A stretch of DNA of 64,000 nucleotides from Cereibacter_A sp052244495 (lineage in GTDB: Bacteria > Pseudomonadota > Alphaproteobacteria > Rhodobacterales > Rhodobacteraceae). The notes under the pieces were generated by a model. That model saw only the letters and a program-made list of their open reading frames with translations, had not been told where the DNA came from and did no database searches. The stretch is taken from NCBI GenBank assembly GCA_052244495.1, contig JBQPXH010000004.1; one strand, written 5' to 3'. Below are positions 34,365 to 43,631 of the stretch, piece after piece. Position 1 is the first letter of the stretch. The number at the start of each line of letters is the position of its first letter. Position numbers and translations under genes: made by a program.

Positions 34365-35447
34365 ATGACCGCGCTCGACACGCTCAGAGGCAAATATATC
34401 GAGGCCATCGCCAGCGCCGCCGACGAGGCCGCGCTCGAGGAGGTCCGTCTGGCTGCCCTGGGCAAGAAGGGCGAGATCAGCCTGAAGATGCGCGAGCTGG
34501 GCCAGATGTCGCCCGAGGAGCGCCAGACCACCGGCGCCGCGCTGAACCGCCTGCGGGACGAGATCGACGCAAGCCTGCGCGCCCGCAAGCAGGGGCTGGC
34601 CGATGCGGCGCTCGATGCGCGGCTGAAGACCGAATGGCTCGACGTGACGCTGCCCGGCCGGCCGCGCCGCGCAGGCACGATCCACCCGGTGAGCCAAGTC
34701 ATGGCGGAACTGACCGCGATCTTCGCCGACATGGGCTTCGCCGTGGCGGAAGGCCCGCAGGTCGAGAGCGACTGGTTCAACTTCGACGCGCTGAACATCC
34801 CGCCCGAGCATCCGGCCCGGCAGGAGCACGACACCTTCTTCATGGCGCGCGCCGAGGGCGACGACCGCCCGCCGCACGTCCTGCGCACCCATACCTCGCC
34901 GGTGCAGATCCGGGCCATGCAGGCGCAGGGCGCGCCGATCCGGGTGATCGCGCCCGGCCGCGTCTACCGCATGGACATGGACCAGACCCATACGCCCATG
35001 TTCCACCAGGTCGAGGGGCTCGCCATCGACCGCGACATCTCCATGGCCAACCTCAAGTGGGTGCTCGAGGAATTCTGCCGCGCCTTCTTCGAGGTGCCGT
35101 CGGTCGAGCTGCGCTTCCGCGCCTCGCACTTCCCCTTCACCGAGCCCTCGGCCGAGGTCGACATCCGCTGCTCCTGGGAGGGCGGACAGCTCAGGATCGG
35201 AGAGGGTGAAAGCTGGCTCGAGATCCTGGGCTCCGGCATGGTGCATCCCAAGGTGCTCGCGGCCGCGGGCGTGGATCCGGACATCTGGCAGGGCTTCGCC
35301 TTCGGCATGGGCATCGACCGCATCGCCATGCTGAAATACGGCATCCCCGACCTTCGCGCCTTCTTCGAGAGCGACCTGCGCTGGCTGCGTCACTATGGCT
35401 TTGCCGCTTTGGACATGCCCGATCTGGCCGGGGGCCTCAGCCGCTGA
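34365..35447 (+). CDS. pheS: Phenylalanyl-tRNA synthetase alpha subunit
   Basis: PheS carries the catalytic core that activates phenylalanine and charges tRNA-Phe. The 360-residue protein starts MTALDTLRGKYIEAIASAAD (N-terminal coiled coil) and contains the class II motifs: GPQVESDWFNFDALNIPPEH, LRTHTSPVQIRAMQ, RVYRMDMDQTHTPMFHQVEG and the terminal GFAFGMGIDRIAML (motif 3). GGAGG CTGAC precedes the ATG. Unusually, pheT lies 1.27 kb further on, after a membrane protein gene with its own terminator. Confidence 0.97.
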   Translation: MTALDTLRGKYIEAIASAADEAALEEVRLAALGKKGEISLKMRELGQMSPEERQTTGAALNRLRDEIDASLRARKQGLADAALDARLKTEWLDVTLPGRPRRAGTIHPVSQVMAELTAIFADMGFAVAEGPQVESDWFNFDALNIPPEHPARQEHDTFFMARAEGDDRPPHVLRTHTSPVQIRAMQAQGAPIRVIAPGRVYRMDMDQTHTPMFHQVEGLAIDRDISMANLKWVLEEFCRAFFEVPSVELRFRASHFPFTEPSAEVDIRCSWEGGQLRIGEGESWLEILGSGMVHPKVLAAAGVDPDIWQGFAFGMGIDRIAMLKYGIPDLRAFFESDLRWLRHYGFAALDMPDLAGGLSR

Positions 35448-35479
35448 TACCCTGACCGGATCTTGTAAAGGGTCCAGCC

Positions 35480-36196
35480 ATGGTTACCGTACATCAAATC
35501 GTCACTATCCAGAACGTCATCGCGGCGACCCTCGTCGTCTGGTATTTCGCCGCGATCTACTATCTCGAGCTGCGCCGCCAGTTCCGCTATCCCGAATATC
35601 CCGCCGCCCGGCGCTATCCGATGTGGCGGAAGCGGTTCCAGCTGTACGGCCAGCTTCAGGCGAATTCGCCCGGCAACGTCACCGACCGCAGCCCCGAGGC
35701 GCAGGAGGTGCTGCAGTCCTTCCTCCGCAAGACCGAAATCCGCAGCGCCACGCTCGTGGCCCTCTGGGCGGTCCTTCTGGGGGCCGAGCTCACGCTCGCC
35801 TTCTCGATCCCGAGCTGGCAGCCCGGTCGGCTCCTCCTGATCGGGCTCGCCGTCTGCTGCGTGCCCTTCGTGCTGCGGCTGGGCTTCGGCCTGTCGCAGG
35901 TCGACCAGATCGAGACGCACCGGGTGCTGACGAACAGCGCCGACGATGCGACCGCCGCCAGCCGTCTGCAGGACCAGCTGATCGAGGATCTCTACCGCAA
36001 GGAGCTGGCCTTCCGCTTCTCTGCGCAGGGCTTCCGGCTGATGCTGCTGGTGCTCGCCATGCTGACGGTCGGCTATCTCTCGACCTATATCGACTGGGCC
36101 GCCGTTCGCGCGCACCTGCCCGAGCTCACGATGCCGCGCTTCGCGCTGCCCGAGCTGAGCCTGCCGGCGCTGACGCTGCCGAAGATCGGCTTCTGA
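35480..36196 (+). CDS. Membrane protein of unknown function between pheS and pheT
   Basis: The 238-residue protein has an N-terminal hydrophobic segment (QNVIAATLVVWYFAAIYYLE), a cytoplasmic part with RRQFRYPEYPAARRYPMWRK, a central pair of helices (ALWAVLLGAELTLAF and LLLIGLAVCCVPFVLRLGF) and a helix near the end (LMLLVLAMLTVGYLSTYI). The tail repeats leucine-proline units (MPRFALPELSLPALTLPKI). I do not recognise a family. It starts 33 bases after pheS and ends before a strong terminator, so it probably shares the pheS transcript. Confidence 0.75.
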   Translation: MVTVHQIVTIQNVIAATLVVWYFAAIYYLELRRQFRYPEYPAARRYPMWRKRFQLYGQLQANSPGNVTDRSPEAQEVLQSFLRKTEIRSATLVALWAVLLGAELTLAFSIPSWQPGRLLLIGLAVCCVPFVLRLGFGLSQVDQIETHRVLTNSADDATAASRLQDQLIEDLYRKELAFRFSAQGFRLMLLVLAMLTVGYLSTYIDWAAVRAHLPELTMPRFALPELSLPALTLPKIGF

Positions 36197-36202
36197 TCCG
36201 CC

Positions 36203-36229
36203 GCTCCGGGCGCCTCCCGCGCCCGGAGC
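36203..36229 (+). terminator. Intrinsic terminator between pheS unit and pheT
   Basis: A perfect 11-bp stem (gctccgggcgc / gcgcccggagc) with a 5-base loop lies just seven bases after the membrane protein stop and is followed by CTTA. The T tract is weak. Confidence 0.65.
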
Positions 36230-36423
36230 CTTACGGCCCGGCTGCGCCCGAGAGCGCCGGCTTGTGGAGCCTCGTCCAGCACCGCGACGTGGCGTGGCAG
36301 ATCCGCCGACCGAAAAGCGGCTGGTGCAGACGACGCTCCGAACCTTGCACCGATTGCCGCTTTCCCGAATGTCCACCCCGTCTCTGAACGGGAGGCCCGG
36401 GTGTCTGACCATCCCCGATCCTT

Positions 36424-36579
36424 CTACGGCAAGGCAACCATCGCGGCGGCATCGTGCCGCGCACTCACGCCGTGGAGATCCTGCAGCCAGAGCAGCGCCA
36501 TCAGCCCCATCAGGAGGCAGAGGCGCATCATGCCAACGGAGCGGCGGCGGTCGGCGGGGAGAGCGAGCCAATGGTCCAT
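36424..36579 (-). CDS. Possible short membrane peptide gene
   Basis: A 51-codon minus-strand reading frame starts ATG and ends TAG. It has a charged start (MDHWLALPADRRRSVG), one hydrophobic stretch (MRLCLLMGLMALLWLQ) and a short tail. A weak GGGAAG lies just before the ATG. Nothing else supports it; it may be chance. Confidence 0.3.
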   Translation of the reverse strand: MDHWLALPADRRRSVGMMRLCLLMGLMALLWLQDLHGVSARHDAAAMVALP

Positions 36580-36716
36580 ACTTCCCGCTAGCACCGGATT
36601 ACGAAGAAAAGGTTGACGTCCACCTGCGTCGCAGCCGAGCGGCGCGTCCCGCGGCCTTCCCCTTCCCGTCCGTTTGCGCTAAGGCCCGGACCGCAACCAA
36701 TTCCGAGGGGCGCCCG

Positions 36717-39134
36717 ATGAAATTCACCCTGTCCTGGCTGAAGGATCACCTCGAAACCGAGGCCCCGCTCGACCAGATCGTGACCGCCCTCACCGACCTC
36801 GGCCACGAGGTCGAGGGCGTCGAGGATCCGGCCAAGGTGCTCGGCGCCTTCCGGATCTGCCGCGTGATCGAGGCGCAACCGCATCCGAATGCCGACCGCC
36901 TCCGCCTTTGCCGGGTCGAGACCTGGCCGAAGGGCCCCGACGCGCCTTCCGAGGAGGTGCAGGTGGTTTGCGGCGCACCGAATGCCCGCACTGGCCTCGT
37001 GGGGGTCTTCGCCCCGGTGGGAACCCATGTCCCGGGCACCGGCGTGGATCTCAAGCCCGGCGTGATCCGTGGGGTCGAGTCGAACGGCATGCTTTGCTCG
37101 GAGCGCGAACTGATGCTGTCGGACGATCACGACGGGATCATAGACCTGCCCACGGATGCGCCGATGGGGATGCGCTTCATCGACTACAAGGGTGTGAACG
37201 ACCCGGTGATCGAGGTGAAGATCACCCCGAACCGTCCCGACGGCCTGGGCGTCCGCGGCCTCGCGCGCGACCTCGCGGCCCGCGGCCTCGGCCGGCTGAA
37301 GCCGCTGACCATCGAGCCGGTGCCCGGCCTCTTCCCCTCGCCCGTCTCGGTGACGATCAGCGACGAATTGAAGGTGAAGGGCTGCCCGCTCTTCGCCGGG
37401 CGCACCATCCGCGGCGTGAAGAACGGCCCCTCGCCTGACTGGCTGCAGGCGCGGCTGCGCGCGGTGGGGCTGCGCCCGATCTCGACGCTCGTGGACATCA
37501 CCAACTACTTCACCATCGGCCTGAACCGCCCGCTCCACGTCTTCGACGTGGCGAAGATCACGGGCGGCCTGCGCATCCATGCAGCAGAGGGCGGCGAGGA
37601 GCTGCTGGCGCTCGACGGCAAGACCTATACGCTCCGGGCGGGCCAGATGCTGATCTCGGATGCCGAGCAGCCGGAGTCGCTGGCGGGCATCATGGGCGGC
37701 GAGCTGTCGGGCTGCACCGAGGAGACGACCGAGGTCTTCCTCGAGAGCGCCTACTGGGATCCGATCACCATTGCCGCCACGGGGCGCGCGCTGAAGATCG
37801 TCTCGGATGCGCGCTACCGCTTCGAGCGCGGTGTGGACCCGGCCTTCACCCTGCCGGGGCTGGAACTGGCCACCCGGATGATCCTCGATCTCTGCGGCGG
37901 CGAGGCCTCGGAGGTGGTGATGGACGGCGCCGTGCCGGACACATCCCGCGCCTACCGCTTCGACCCGAAGCGCGTAGTGAGCCTCGTCGGCATGGAGATC
38001 CCCGAGGCCGAGCAGCGCGCGACGCTCGAGGCGCTCGGCTTCACGCTGGACGGCGAGATGGCTGCGCCGCCCTCCTGGCGGCCGGACGTTCAGGGCGAGG
38101 CGGATCTGGTGGAAGAGATCGCCCGCGTTGCATCCCTCACGAAGCTTCAGGGCAAACCCCTGCCCCGCGCGCAGGCGGGCGTGCCGAAGCCGATCCTGAC
38201 GCCTCTGCAGGTGCGCGAACAGGCGGCGCGGCGGACGCTGGCGGCGCTCGGCTACAACGAATGCGTGACCTACAGCTTCATCGACGAGACGGCGGCGAAG
38301 CTCTTCGGCGGCGGCACGGATGCGGTGCGGGTCGAGAACCCGATCTCGTCCGAGATGACCCACCTGCGCCCTGACCTGCTGCCGGGCCTGCTGCGCGCGG
38401 CGGCCCGCAACCAGGCGCGCGGTTTTGCCGACGTGGCGCTCTGCGAGATCGGGCCGGTCTTCACGGGCGGCGAGCCGGGCGAGCAACACCTGCAGGCGAC
38501 GGGCCTGCTGGTTGGCGCCTCGGCACCGCGTGATCCCTTCGGCTCGCGCCGCCCGGTCGATGTCTACGATGCGAAGGCCGATGCCGAGGCGGTGCTCGCC
38601 GCCGTGGGCGCGCCCGCGAAGATGCAGGTGAGCCGCAAGGTGCCGGGCTGGTGGCATCCGGGCCGGTCGGGCGTGGTGGGCCTCGGGCCGAACGTGCTCG
38701 CGACCTTCGGAGAGGTCCATCCGAGGATCCTGCGCGAGATGGACGTGAAGGGGCCGGCGGTGGCCTTCACGATCCTCGTGGCCAATGTCCCGCTGCCGAA
38801 GGTCAAGACGCCGACCCGCCCTGCGATGAAGCTGTCGGACCTGCAGGCGGTCGAGCGCGACTTCGCCTTCGTGGTGGATGCCTCGGTCGAGGCGCTGACA
38901 CTGGTCAATGCGGCGCAGGGCGCGGACAAGGCGCTGATCGAGAGCGTCCGGGTCTTCGATCAGTTCACGGGCGAGAAGGCCGAGGCACAGATGGGTGCGG
39001 GCAAGAAGTCGCTTGCGCTGACCGTGCGACTGCAGCCGACGGACAAGACGCTGACCGACAAGGATATCGAAGCCGTGTCGGCCAGGATCGTCGAGAAGGT
39101 CTCGAAGGCCACCGGCGCGACGCTGCGCGGCTGA
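36717..39134 (+). CDS. pheT: Phenylalanyl-tRNA synthetase beta subunit
   Basis: PheT forms the alpha2-beta2 enzyme with PheS, and carries tRNA-binding and editing domains. The 805-residue protein has all expected parts: N-terminal MKFTLSWLKDHLETEAP, the tRNA-binding (EMAP-like) region with VIEAQPHPNADRLRLCRVET, the B3/B4 editing domain, the B5 domain, the catalytic-like core, and a C-terminal ferredoxin-fold anticodon-binding domain (LQAVERDFAFVVDASVEA onward). The ATG at 36717 is where the family starts. A terminator follows. See pheS for the unusual gene separation. Confidence 0.97.
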   Translation: MKFTLSWLKDHLETEAPLDQIVTALTDLGHEVEGVEDPAKVLGAFRICRVIEAQPHPNADRLRLCRVETWPKGPDAPSEEVQVVCGAPNARTGLVGVFAPVGTHVPGTGVDLKPGVIRGVESNGMLCSERELMLSDDHDGIIDLPTDAPMGMRFIDYKGVNDPVIEVKITPNRPDGLGVRGLARDLAARGLGRLKPLTIEPVPGLFPSPVSVTISDELKVKGCPLFAGRTIRGVKNGPSPDWLQARLRAVGLRPISTLVDITNYFTIGLNRPLHVFDVAKITGGLRIHAAEGGEELLALDGKTYTLRAGQMLISDAEQPESLAGIMGGELSGCTEETTEVFLESAYWDPITIAATGRALKIVSDARYRFERGVDPAFTLPGLELATRMILDLCGGEASEVVMDGAVPDTSRAYRFDPKRVVSLVGMEIPEAEQRATLEALGFTLDGEMAAPPSWRPDVQGEADLVEEIARVASLTKLQGKPLPRAQAGVPKPILTPLQVREQAARRTLAALGYNECVTYSFIDETAAKLFGGGTDAVRVENPISSEMTHLRPDLLPGLLRAAARNQARGFADVALCEIGPVFTGGEPGEQHLQATGLLVGASAPRDPFGSRRPVDVYDAKADAEAVLAAVGAPAKMQVSRKVPGWWHPGRSGVVGLGPNVLATFGEVHPRILREMDVKGPAVAFTILVANVPLPKVKTPTRPAMKLSDLQAVERDFAFVVDASVEALTLVNAAQGADKALIESVRVFDQFTGEKAEAQMGAGKKSLALTVRLQPTDKTLTDKDIEAVSARIVEKVSKATGATLRG

Positions 39135-39151
39135 GGATCTCGCCAAACGAG

Positions 39152-39184
39152 GAGGCGCCGGAGTCCAAGGGACCCCGGCGCCTC
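39152..39184 (+). terminator. Intrinsic terminator after pheT
   Basis: A perfect 10-bp stem (gaggcgccgg / ccggcgcctc) with a 13-base loop is followed by TTGTCTTT, about 18 bases past the pheT stop. Confidence 0.78.
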
Positions 39185-39270
39185 TTGTCTTTCAGGGTGC
39201 ACCGCGCGTCGTGCCCGATGAGCTTGCGCCGCGCGGCCATCGGCCCCCGGTCGCACCACGACGGCGCGGG

Positions 39271-39921
39271 CTAGCTTTTCAGCGAGCGCATCCAGGCCTT
39301 GAACCGGCCCACGTTGGTGCGGGTGCGCTTGCGCGCCATCCCCGACTCGCGGTCCCATGCGTCTCCCATGTCCTCGAGCGCAGGATCGATCGTGCGTTCG
39401 CGGAACTGCATCCACATGCCGCGCACGAGGATCAGCAGCCCGCCCAGAACGATGAAGAAGAAGATGTTGAACCAGGGGATCACGGAAACCTCGGGGCTGT
39501 CCACCGGACGCAGCTTCACCGCGTTGGGGAACATGCTCATGAGCTGGACCCGCCAGCCGTAGCGGGTCACGACCACCCAGGTCGGGTCGGCGGCCGTCGA
39601 GGTCAGGTCCTCGGCCTTGGCCTGGATGTCCGAGCTGTTGAACTTGAAGTAGGGCGGCCAGCCCCATTCGGTGTCCTCGTTGCGATAGACCATCGGCGTC
39701 CCGTCCGGGAAGATCGCGTAGATCACGTTGCCGAAGGTTGCTCCGGGCTGCGAATCCGCGCCGGAGTTCAGGGTGCCGAAGACCTGCGTGTCGCCCGGAT
39801 CGATGCGCTGGATGTTGGTGCCAACGATCCGCACCACGTCGTGCCGCGGCAGGTTATAGTGCAGCACCGACAGGACAAGGACTGCTCCCAGCGCCAGAAG
39901 AGCCCATTTCAGATAACGCAT
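39271..39921 (-). CDS. DUF1523 family membrane protein
   Basis: The 216-residue protein has an N-terminal helix (LKWALLALGAVLVLSVLHYN), a soluble part, and a second helix (PWFNIFFFIVLGGLLILVRG) before a charged tail. HDVVRIVGTNIQRIDPGDTQ and WVVVTRYGWRVQLMSMFPNA match the DUF1523 family as I recall it; its function is unknown. It is the second gene of a leftward pair with the small membrane protein gene, seven bases upstream. Confidence 0.82.
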   Translation of the reverse strand: MRYLKWALLALGAVLVLSVLHYNLPRHDVVRIVGTNIQRIDPGDTQVFGTLNSGADSQPGATFGNVIYAIFPDGTPMVYRNEDTEWGWPPYFKFNSSDIQAKAEDLTSTAADPTWVVVTRYGWRVQLMSMFPNAVKLRPVDSPEVSVIPWFNIFFFIVLGGLLILVRGMWMQFRERTIDPALEDMGDAWDRESGMARKRTRTNVGRFKAWMRSLKS

Positions 39922-39928
39922 GACAACC

Positions 39929-40198
39929 TCACGAGTAATTCAGGGTCCAGAACACGACCGTGAAGATAATGGCCGGCACGATGTAGACGAGCAGGATCAG
40001 CTTCTTCCGCAAGCCCTTCTCGTACTTCCTCATGCCTGCCTCGATATAGGCCTCGCGCGCGCCATCGCCATAGCCAGCGTCATACTCCTTCTCCAGCGCC
40101 TCGCGTCTGAGCGAGCGGGAGTAGATGGACAGCAGGGCGTAGAAGACCGTCAGCACCACGGCACCGATCAGCGCCACGCGCAGGAATCCGAGGATCAT
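39929..40198 (-). CDS. Small two-helix membrane protein
   Basis: The 89-residue protein has an N-terminal helix (FLRVALIGAVVLTVFYALLS), a charged middle (REALEKEYDAGYGDGAREAY, GMRKYEKGLRKK) and a second helix (LILLVYIVPAIIFTVVFWTL). I do not recognise a function. It is cotranscribed with the DUF1523 gene, whose start follows its stop by seven bases, and it is divergent from the M20 peptidase gene. Confidence 0.8.
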   Translation of the reverse strand: MILGFLRVALIGAVVLTVFYALLSIYSRSLRREALEKEYDAGYGDGAREAYIEAGMRKYEKGLRKKLILLVYIVPAIIFTVVFWTLNYS

Positions 40199-40317
40199 CG
40201 CACTCTCCTTCCGGCCGAGGGGGCCGCCGCGCCCTTCTAGCGCGGGGCCAATCGTCGCGGTAGCTGGCAGAAGGCCGCGCTGTTGCCCTCGGGCGGCGGG
40301 CGGGGCACTGTGACAGG

Positions 40318-41586
40318 ATGGACGACAGCCGCCTGATCGCCGAAGTCGAGGTCCGCCGCGCCGATCTGGTCGCGCTGGCGCAGGATCTCGTGCGCATCCC
40401 CACCCTGAACCCGCCCGGCCGGAACTACCGCGAGATCTGCGAGATGCTGGAGGCACGGCTCTCGCCCCGCTTCGAGGTCGAGCTTGTGCGCGCCACCGGC
40501 GCGCCGGGCGACTCCGACACGCATCCGCGCTGGAACCTGATCGCGCGACGCGAGGGTCCGCGGCCGGGCGACTGCGTGCATTTCAACTCGCACCACGACG
40601 TGGTCGAGGTGGGCCATGGCTGGACCCGCGACCCGTTCGGGGCCACGGTGGAGGGCGACCGCCTCTATGGCCGTGGCGCCTGCGACATGAAGGGCGGGCT
40701 CGCCGCCTCGGTCATCGCGGCCGAGGCCTTCCTCGCCGCCTGCCCCGATTTCGCCGGAAGTGTCGAGATCTCGGCCACCGCCGACGAGGAATCGGGCGGC
40801 TTCGGCGGGGTGGCCCATCTTGCCGAGCAGGGACGCTTCGCCCATGTCCAGCATGTGCTGATCCCCGAGCCGCTGCACAAGGACCGGATCTGCCTCGGCC
40901 ATCGCGGCGTCTGGTGGGCCGAGGTCGAGACAAAGGGCCGGATCGCCCATGGCTCGATGCCTTTCCTCGGCGACAGCGCGATCCGGCACATGAGCGCGCT
41001 GCTGTCCGAGATCGAGGCGCGGCTCTATCCGCTGCTCGCCGGCCGCACCACCGCCATGCCGGTAACGCCCGAGGGCGCGCGGCAGTCGACGCTCAACATC
41101 AACTCGATCCATGGCGGCGAACCCGAACCCGAGCCGGGCTATACCGGCCTGCCCGCGCCCTGCGTGGCCGACCGGTGCCGGATCGTGATCGACCGGCGCT
41201 TCCTGATCGAGGAGGACCTGCCGCAGGTGAAGGCCGAGCTGCACGACCTCGCGGCCCGTCTCGCCGAGACCCGCCCCGGATTTGCGTTCGAGATCCGCGA
41301 CCTCTTCGAGGTGCAGCCGGTCATGACCGAGCAGGATGCGCCTGTCGTGCGCTCGACCGCTGCCGCCATCGAGCGCGTGCTTGCGCGGCAGGCGGAATAC
41401 GTCGTCTCGCCCGGCACCTACGACCAGAAGCACATCGACCGCATCGGCAGGCTGAAGAACTGCATCGCCTACGGGCCGGGGCTGCTGCACCTCGCGCACC
41501 AGCCGGACGAGTGGGTGGGCATCGGGGACATGCTCGACAGCGCCAAGGTCATGGCGCTGGTGCTTGCAGACCTGCTCGACCGTTAG
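40318..41586 (+). CDS. M20 family metallopeptidase (ArgE/DapE-like deacylase)
   Basis: The 422-residue protein belongs to the ArgE/DapE/carboxypeptidase M20 family, which removes acyl groups from N-acyl-amino acids or cleaves dipeptides. HFNSHHDVVEVGHGWTRDPF holds the first metal histidine and aspartate, YGRGACDMKGGLAASVIAAE the bridging aspartate, and TADEESGGFGG the catalytic glutamate. The dimerisation lid domain follows (GRIAHGSMPFLGDSAIRHM). Substrate cannot be assigned; acetylornithine or N-acylated amino acids are options. It stands alone. Confidence 0.88.
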   Translation: MDDSRLIAEVEVRRADLVALAQDLVRIPTLNPPGRNYREICEMLEARLSPRFEVELVRATGAPGDSDTHPRWNLIARREGPRPGDCVHFNSHHDVVEVGHGWTRDPFGATVEGDRLYGRGACDMKGGLAASVIAAEAFLAACPDFAGSVEISATADEESGGFGGVAHLAEQGRFAHVQHVLIPEPLHKDRICLGHRGVWWAEVETKGRIAHGSMPFLGDSAIRHMSALLSEIEARLYPLLAGRTTAMPVTPEGARQSTLNINSIHGGEPEPEPGYTGLPAPCVADRCRIVIDRRFLIEEDLPQVKAELHDLAARLAETRPGFAFEIRDLFEVQPVMTEQDAPVVRSTAAAIERVLARQAEYVVSPGTYDQKHIDRIGRLKNCIAYGPGLLHLAHQPDEWVGIGDMLDSAKVMALVLADLLDR

Positions 41587-41644
41587 CTCGCAAGGGTCCG
41601 GCCGCGCGGCAGACGCCACGGCCCAGGCGGCTCCCCGCACAGGG

Positions 41645-41669
41645 AGAGGCCGCAGGCATGGCGGCCTCT
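41645..41669. terminator. Possible terminator between the M20 peptidase gene and panC
   Basis: A 9-bp stem (agaggccgc / gcggcctct) with a 7-base loop lies between the two convergent genes. Tails on both sides are short in T, so termination strength is uncertain. Confidence 0.45.
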
Positions 41670-41699
41670 TCCGGCCGAAGCGGAAGCCGTGGAACGCCG

Positions 41700-42542
41700 T
41701 CAGACGGCGATGTTGTCGATCAGTCTCACGCCCTCCAGCGTGGCCGCGGCCAGAAGCCGTCCCTCGCCCTCGAGCCGCTCAAGCGGCAGGAGGAGGTCCG
41801 CGCTGCGCAGTTCGAGATAGTCCACCGTGTCGAAGCCCGCCGCGAGAACCTCGGCCCGCGCCGTCTCCAGCGCCCGGGCCACCGGCACGCCGGCCCGCAT
41901 CTCTGCGGCCGCCGCAACCATCGCACGGCAGAGCGCTGGCGCCTGCGCGCGGCCCTCGGGCGAGAGGCGGACGTTGCGCGAGGACATGGCGAGGCCGTCC
42001 GCCTCACGCACGGTCGGGCAACCCTCGACGGCGATGGGGATGTTCAGGTCGGCCACCAACCGCTGGACCACCATGAGCTGCTGCCAGTCCTTCTCGCCGA
42101 AGAAGGCGCGGTCAGCGCGGGTCATGCCGAAGAGCTTCGCCACCACCGTCGCCACCCCGTCGAAATGGCCCGGCCGGTGTGCGCCCTCCAGCGGCTCGCT
42201 GACACCGGAAACCGAGACACTGGTGGCGAAGCCGCGGGGATAGACCTCGTCGGGCGCCGGGGCGAAGATCGCATCCACCCCCACCCCGGCCAGAAGGGCC
42301 GCGTCCTGCGCCTCGGTCCGGGGATATTTCTCGAGATCGGCCGGGTTGTTGAACTGCTTCGGGTTCACGAAGACCGTCACGATCACCCGGTCGCAGGCGG
42401 TGCGGGCGCGGCGCGCGAGGCTCAGGTGCCCCTCGTGCAGCGCGCCCATCGTCGGCACGACCCCCACCGTGCCGCCCGCCGCCTTCCAGTCCGAGACGCG
42501 GGCGCGGAGCTCGGCCACCGTCCGCAGGATCGCGGGTGTCAC
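41700..42542 (-). CDS. panC: Pantothenate synthetase
   Basis: PanC joins pantoate and beta-alanine with ATP to form pantothenate, the precursor of CoA. The 280-residue protein has VGVVPTMGALHEGHLSL (the HIGH-like signature), VTVFVNPKQFNNPADLEKYP and AFFGEKDWQQLMVVQRLV, and the KMSKS-like MSSRNVRLSP. The start is a GTG overlapping the panB stop (GTGA), so the two are coupled. It is the second gene of a panBC pair. Confidence 0.96.
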   Translation of the reverse strand: MTPAILRTVAELRARVSDWKAAGGTVGVVPTMGALHEGHLSLARRARTACDRVIVTVFVNPKQFNNPADLEKYPRTEAQDAALLAGVGVDAIFAPAPDEVYPRGFATSVSVSGVSEPLEGAHRPGHFDGVATVVAKLFGMTRADRAFFGEKDWQQLMVVQRLVADLNIPIAVEGCPTVREADGLAMSSRNVRLSPEGRAQAPALCRAMVAAAAEMRAGVPVARALETARAEVLAAGFDTVDYLELRSADLLLPLERLEGEGRLLAAATLEGVRLIDNIAV

Positions 42543-43372
42543 GGCTGCTTCCCCTTCACCTCGTCGGGGAAAACGTGCTCGGGCGCGGGAAAGCTGCGGG
42601 ACCGGACCTCGGCCGCATAGGCGGCGATGGCCTCGTCGGCAGACCGGCCAAGCTCGCCGAAGCGCTTGACGAACTTCGGCCGGAAATCGGTAAAGAGACC
42701 CAGCATGTCGTCCAGCACCAGCACCTGTCCGTCACAGGAGGCCGAGGCGCCGATGCCGATGGTCGGGATCGCCACGCGCTGGGTGATGCGCCGGGAAAGT
42801 CCGTCCGGCACCTTCTCGAGCACGACCGAGAAGGCACCCGCCTCGGCGACCGCCACCGCATCCTCCATCACCCGCTCGGCATCCTCGCCGCGGCCCTGAA
42901 CCTTGTAGCCGCCAAGCGCATTCACCGCCTGCGGGGTGAGGCCGATATGCGCCATGACCGGGATGCCGCGCTCGACGAGGAATCGGATCGTCGCGGCCAT
43001 GTGCCGCCCGCCCTCGAGCTTGACCGCCGCGCAGCCGGTCTCGGCCATCAGGCGGCGGGCATTGGCGAAGGCCTGCGCCGGGCTCTCCTCGTAGCTGCCG
43101 AAGGGCATGTCGATCACCAGCATCGCGCGCGAGGTGCCGCGCGCGACCGCCTGGCCGTGGAGGATCATCATCTCCATCGTCACGCCCAGCGTCGTGGGCA
43201 GGCCGTGGACGACCATGCCGAGGCTGTCGCCCACCAGCGTGATGTCGCAATGCGCATCGACGAGGCGGGCCATCGGCGTGGTGTAGGCGGTAAGGCAGAC
43301 GAGCGGCTCGCCGCCCTTCCGCGCCAGGATGTCGGCCGCCATCACGGGGCGGGCGGAGCTGTTCACGCTCAT
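42539..43372 (-). CDS. panB: 3-methyl-2-oxobutanoate hydroxymethyltransferase
   Basis: PanB adds a hydroxymethyl group from methylene-tetrahydrofolate to 2-oxoisovalerate, giving ketopantoate for pantothenate synthesis. The 277-residue protein has LTAYTTPMARLVDAHCDITL, LVGDSLGMVVHG, VIDMPFGSYEESP and VKLEGGRHMA, all PanB landmarks. The ATG at 43372 was chosen because the family starts near there and a GGAG site precedes it. It overlaps panC by four bases. Confidence 0.96.
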   Translation of the reverse strand: MSVNSSARPVMAADILARKGGEPLVCLTAYTTPMARLVDAHCDITLVGDSLGMVVHGLPTTLGVTMEMMILHGQAVARGTSRAMLVIDMPFGSYEESPAQAFANARRLMAETGCAAVKLEGGRHMAATIRFLVERGIPVMAHIGLTPQAVNALGGYKVQGRGEDAERVMEDAVAVAEAGAFSVVLEKVPDGLSRRITQRVAIPTIGIGASASCDGQVLVLDDMLGLFTDFRPKFVKRFGELGRSADEAIAAYAAEVRSRSFPAPEHVFPDEVKGKQP

Positions 43373-43631
43373 CGGTCTGGTCTCCTCCCAGAGGAACGTC
43401 GGCACCGGGTATAATGGCCAACTGCCGGAAGGGCCAGAAGGCAAGCGTCCGGGGGAAGGCATCTTCTTCAACGGGATGGGCGATGGCGGTCGTCGGCCCT
43501 GCACCCGAGAGCGCGCGGCGGCACCGCGCCGAACGCCCTGAAGGTGCTCCTGCAAGGCATCACGGGACTGCGGGGCGGGACGCAGCCCGCTCCCGTCAAC
43601 TCCGGCTTCGGTCCGCGACGGATCGGCCGTC

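Larger units (their letters stand above)
36197..36716. other. 520-bp gap between the membrane protein gene and pheT
   Basis: The left end holds a terminator at 36203-36229. The rest carries no convincing plus-strand gene. On the minus strand a 51-codon reading frame (36424-36579) could encode a short membrane peptide. The pheT promoter must lie in the last part. No T-box leader or Phe-rich leader peptide is visible. Confidence 0.6.

Noticed and set aside
36588..39146. 852-codon minus-strand reading frame opposite pheT
   Set aside because: It is an antisense shadow of pheT; its composition is Arg/His rich and nothing in it resembles a protein family.
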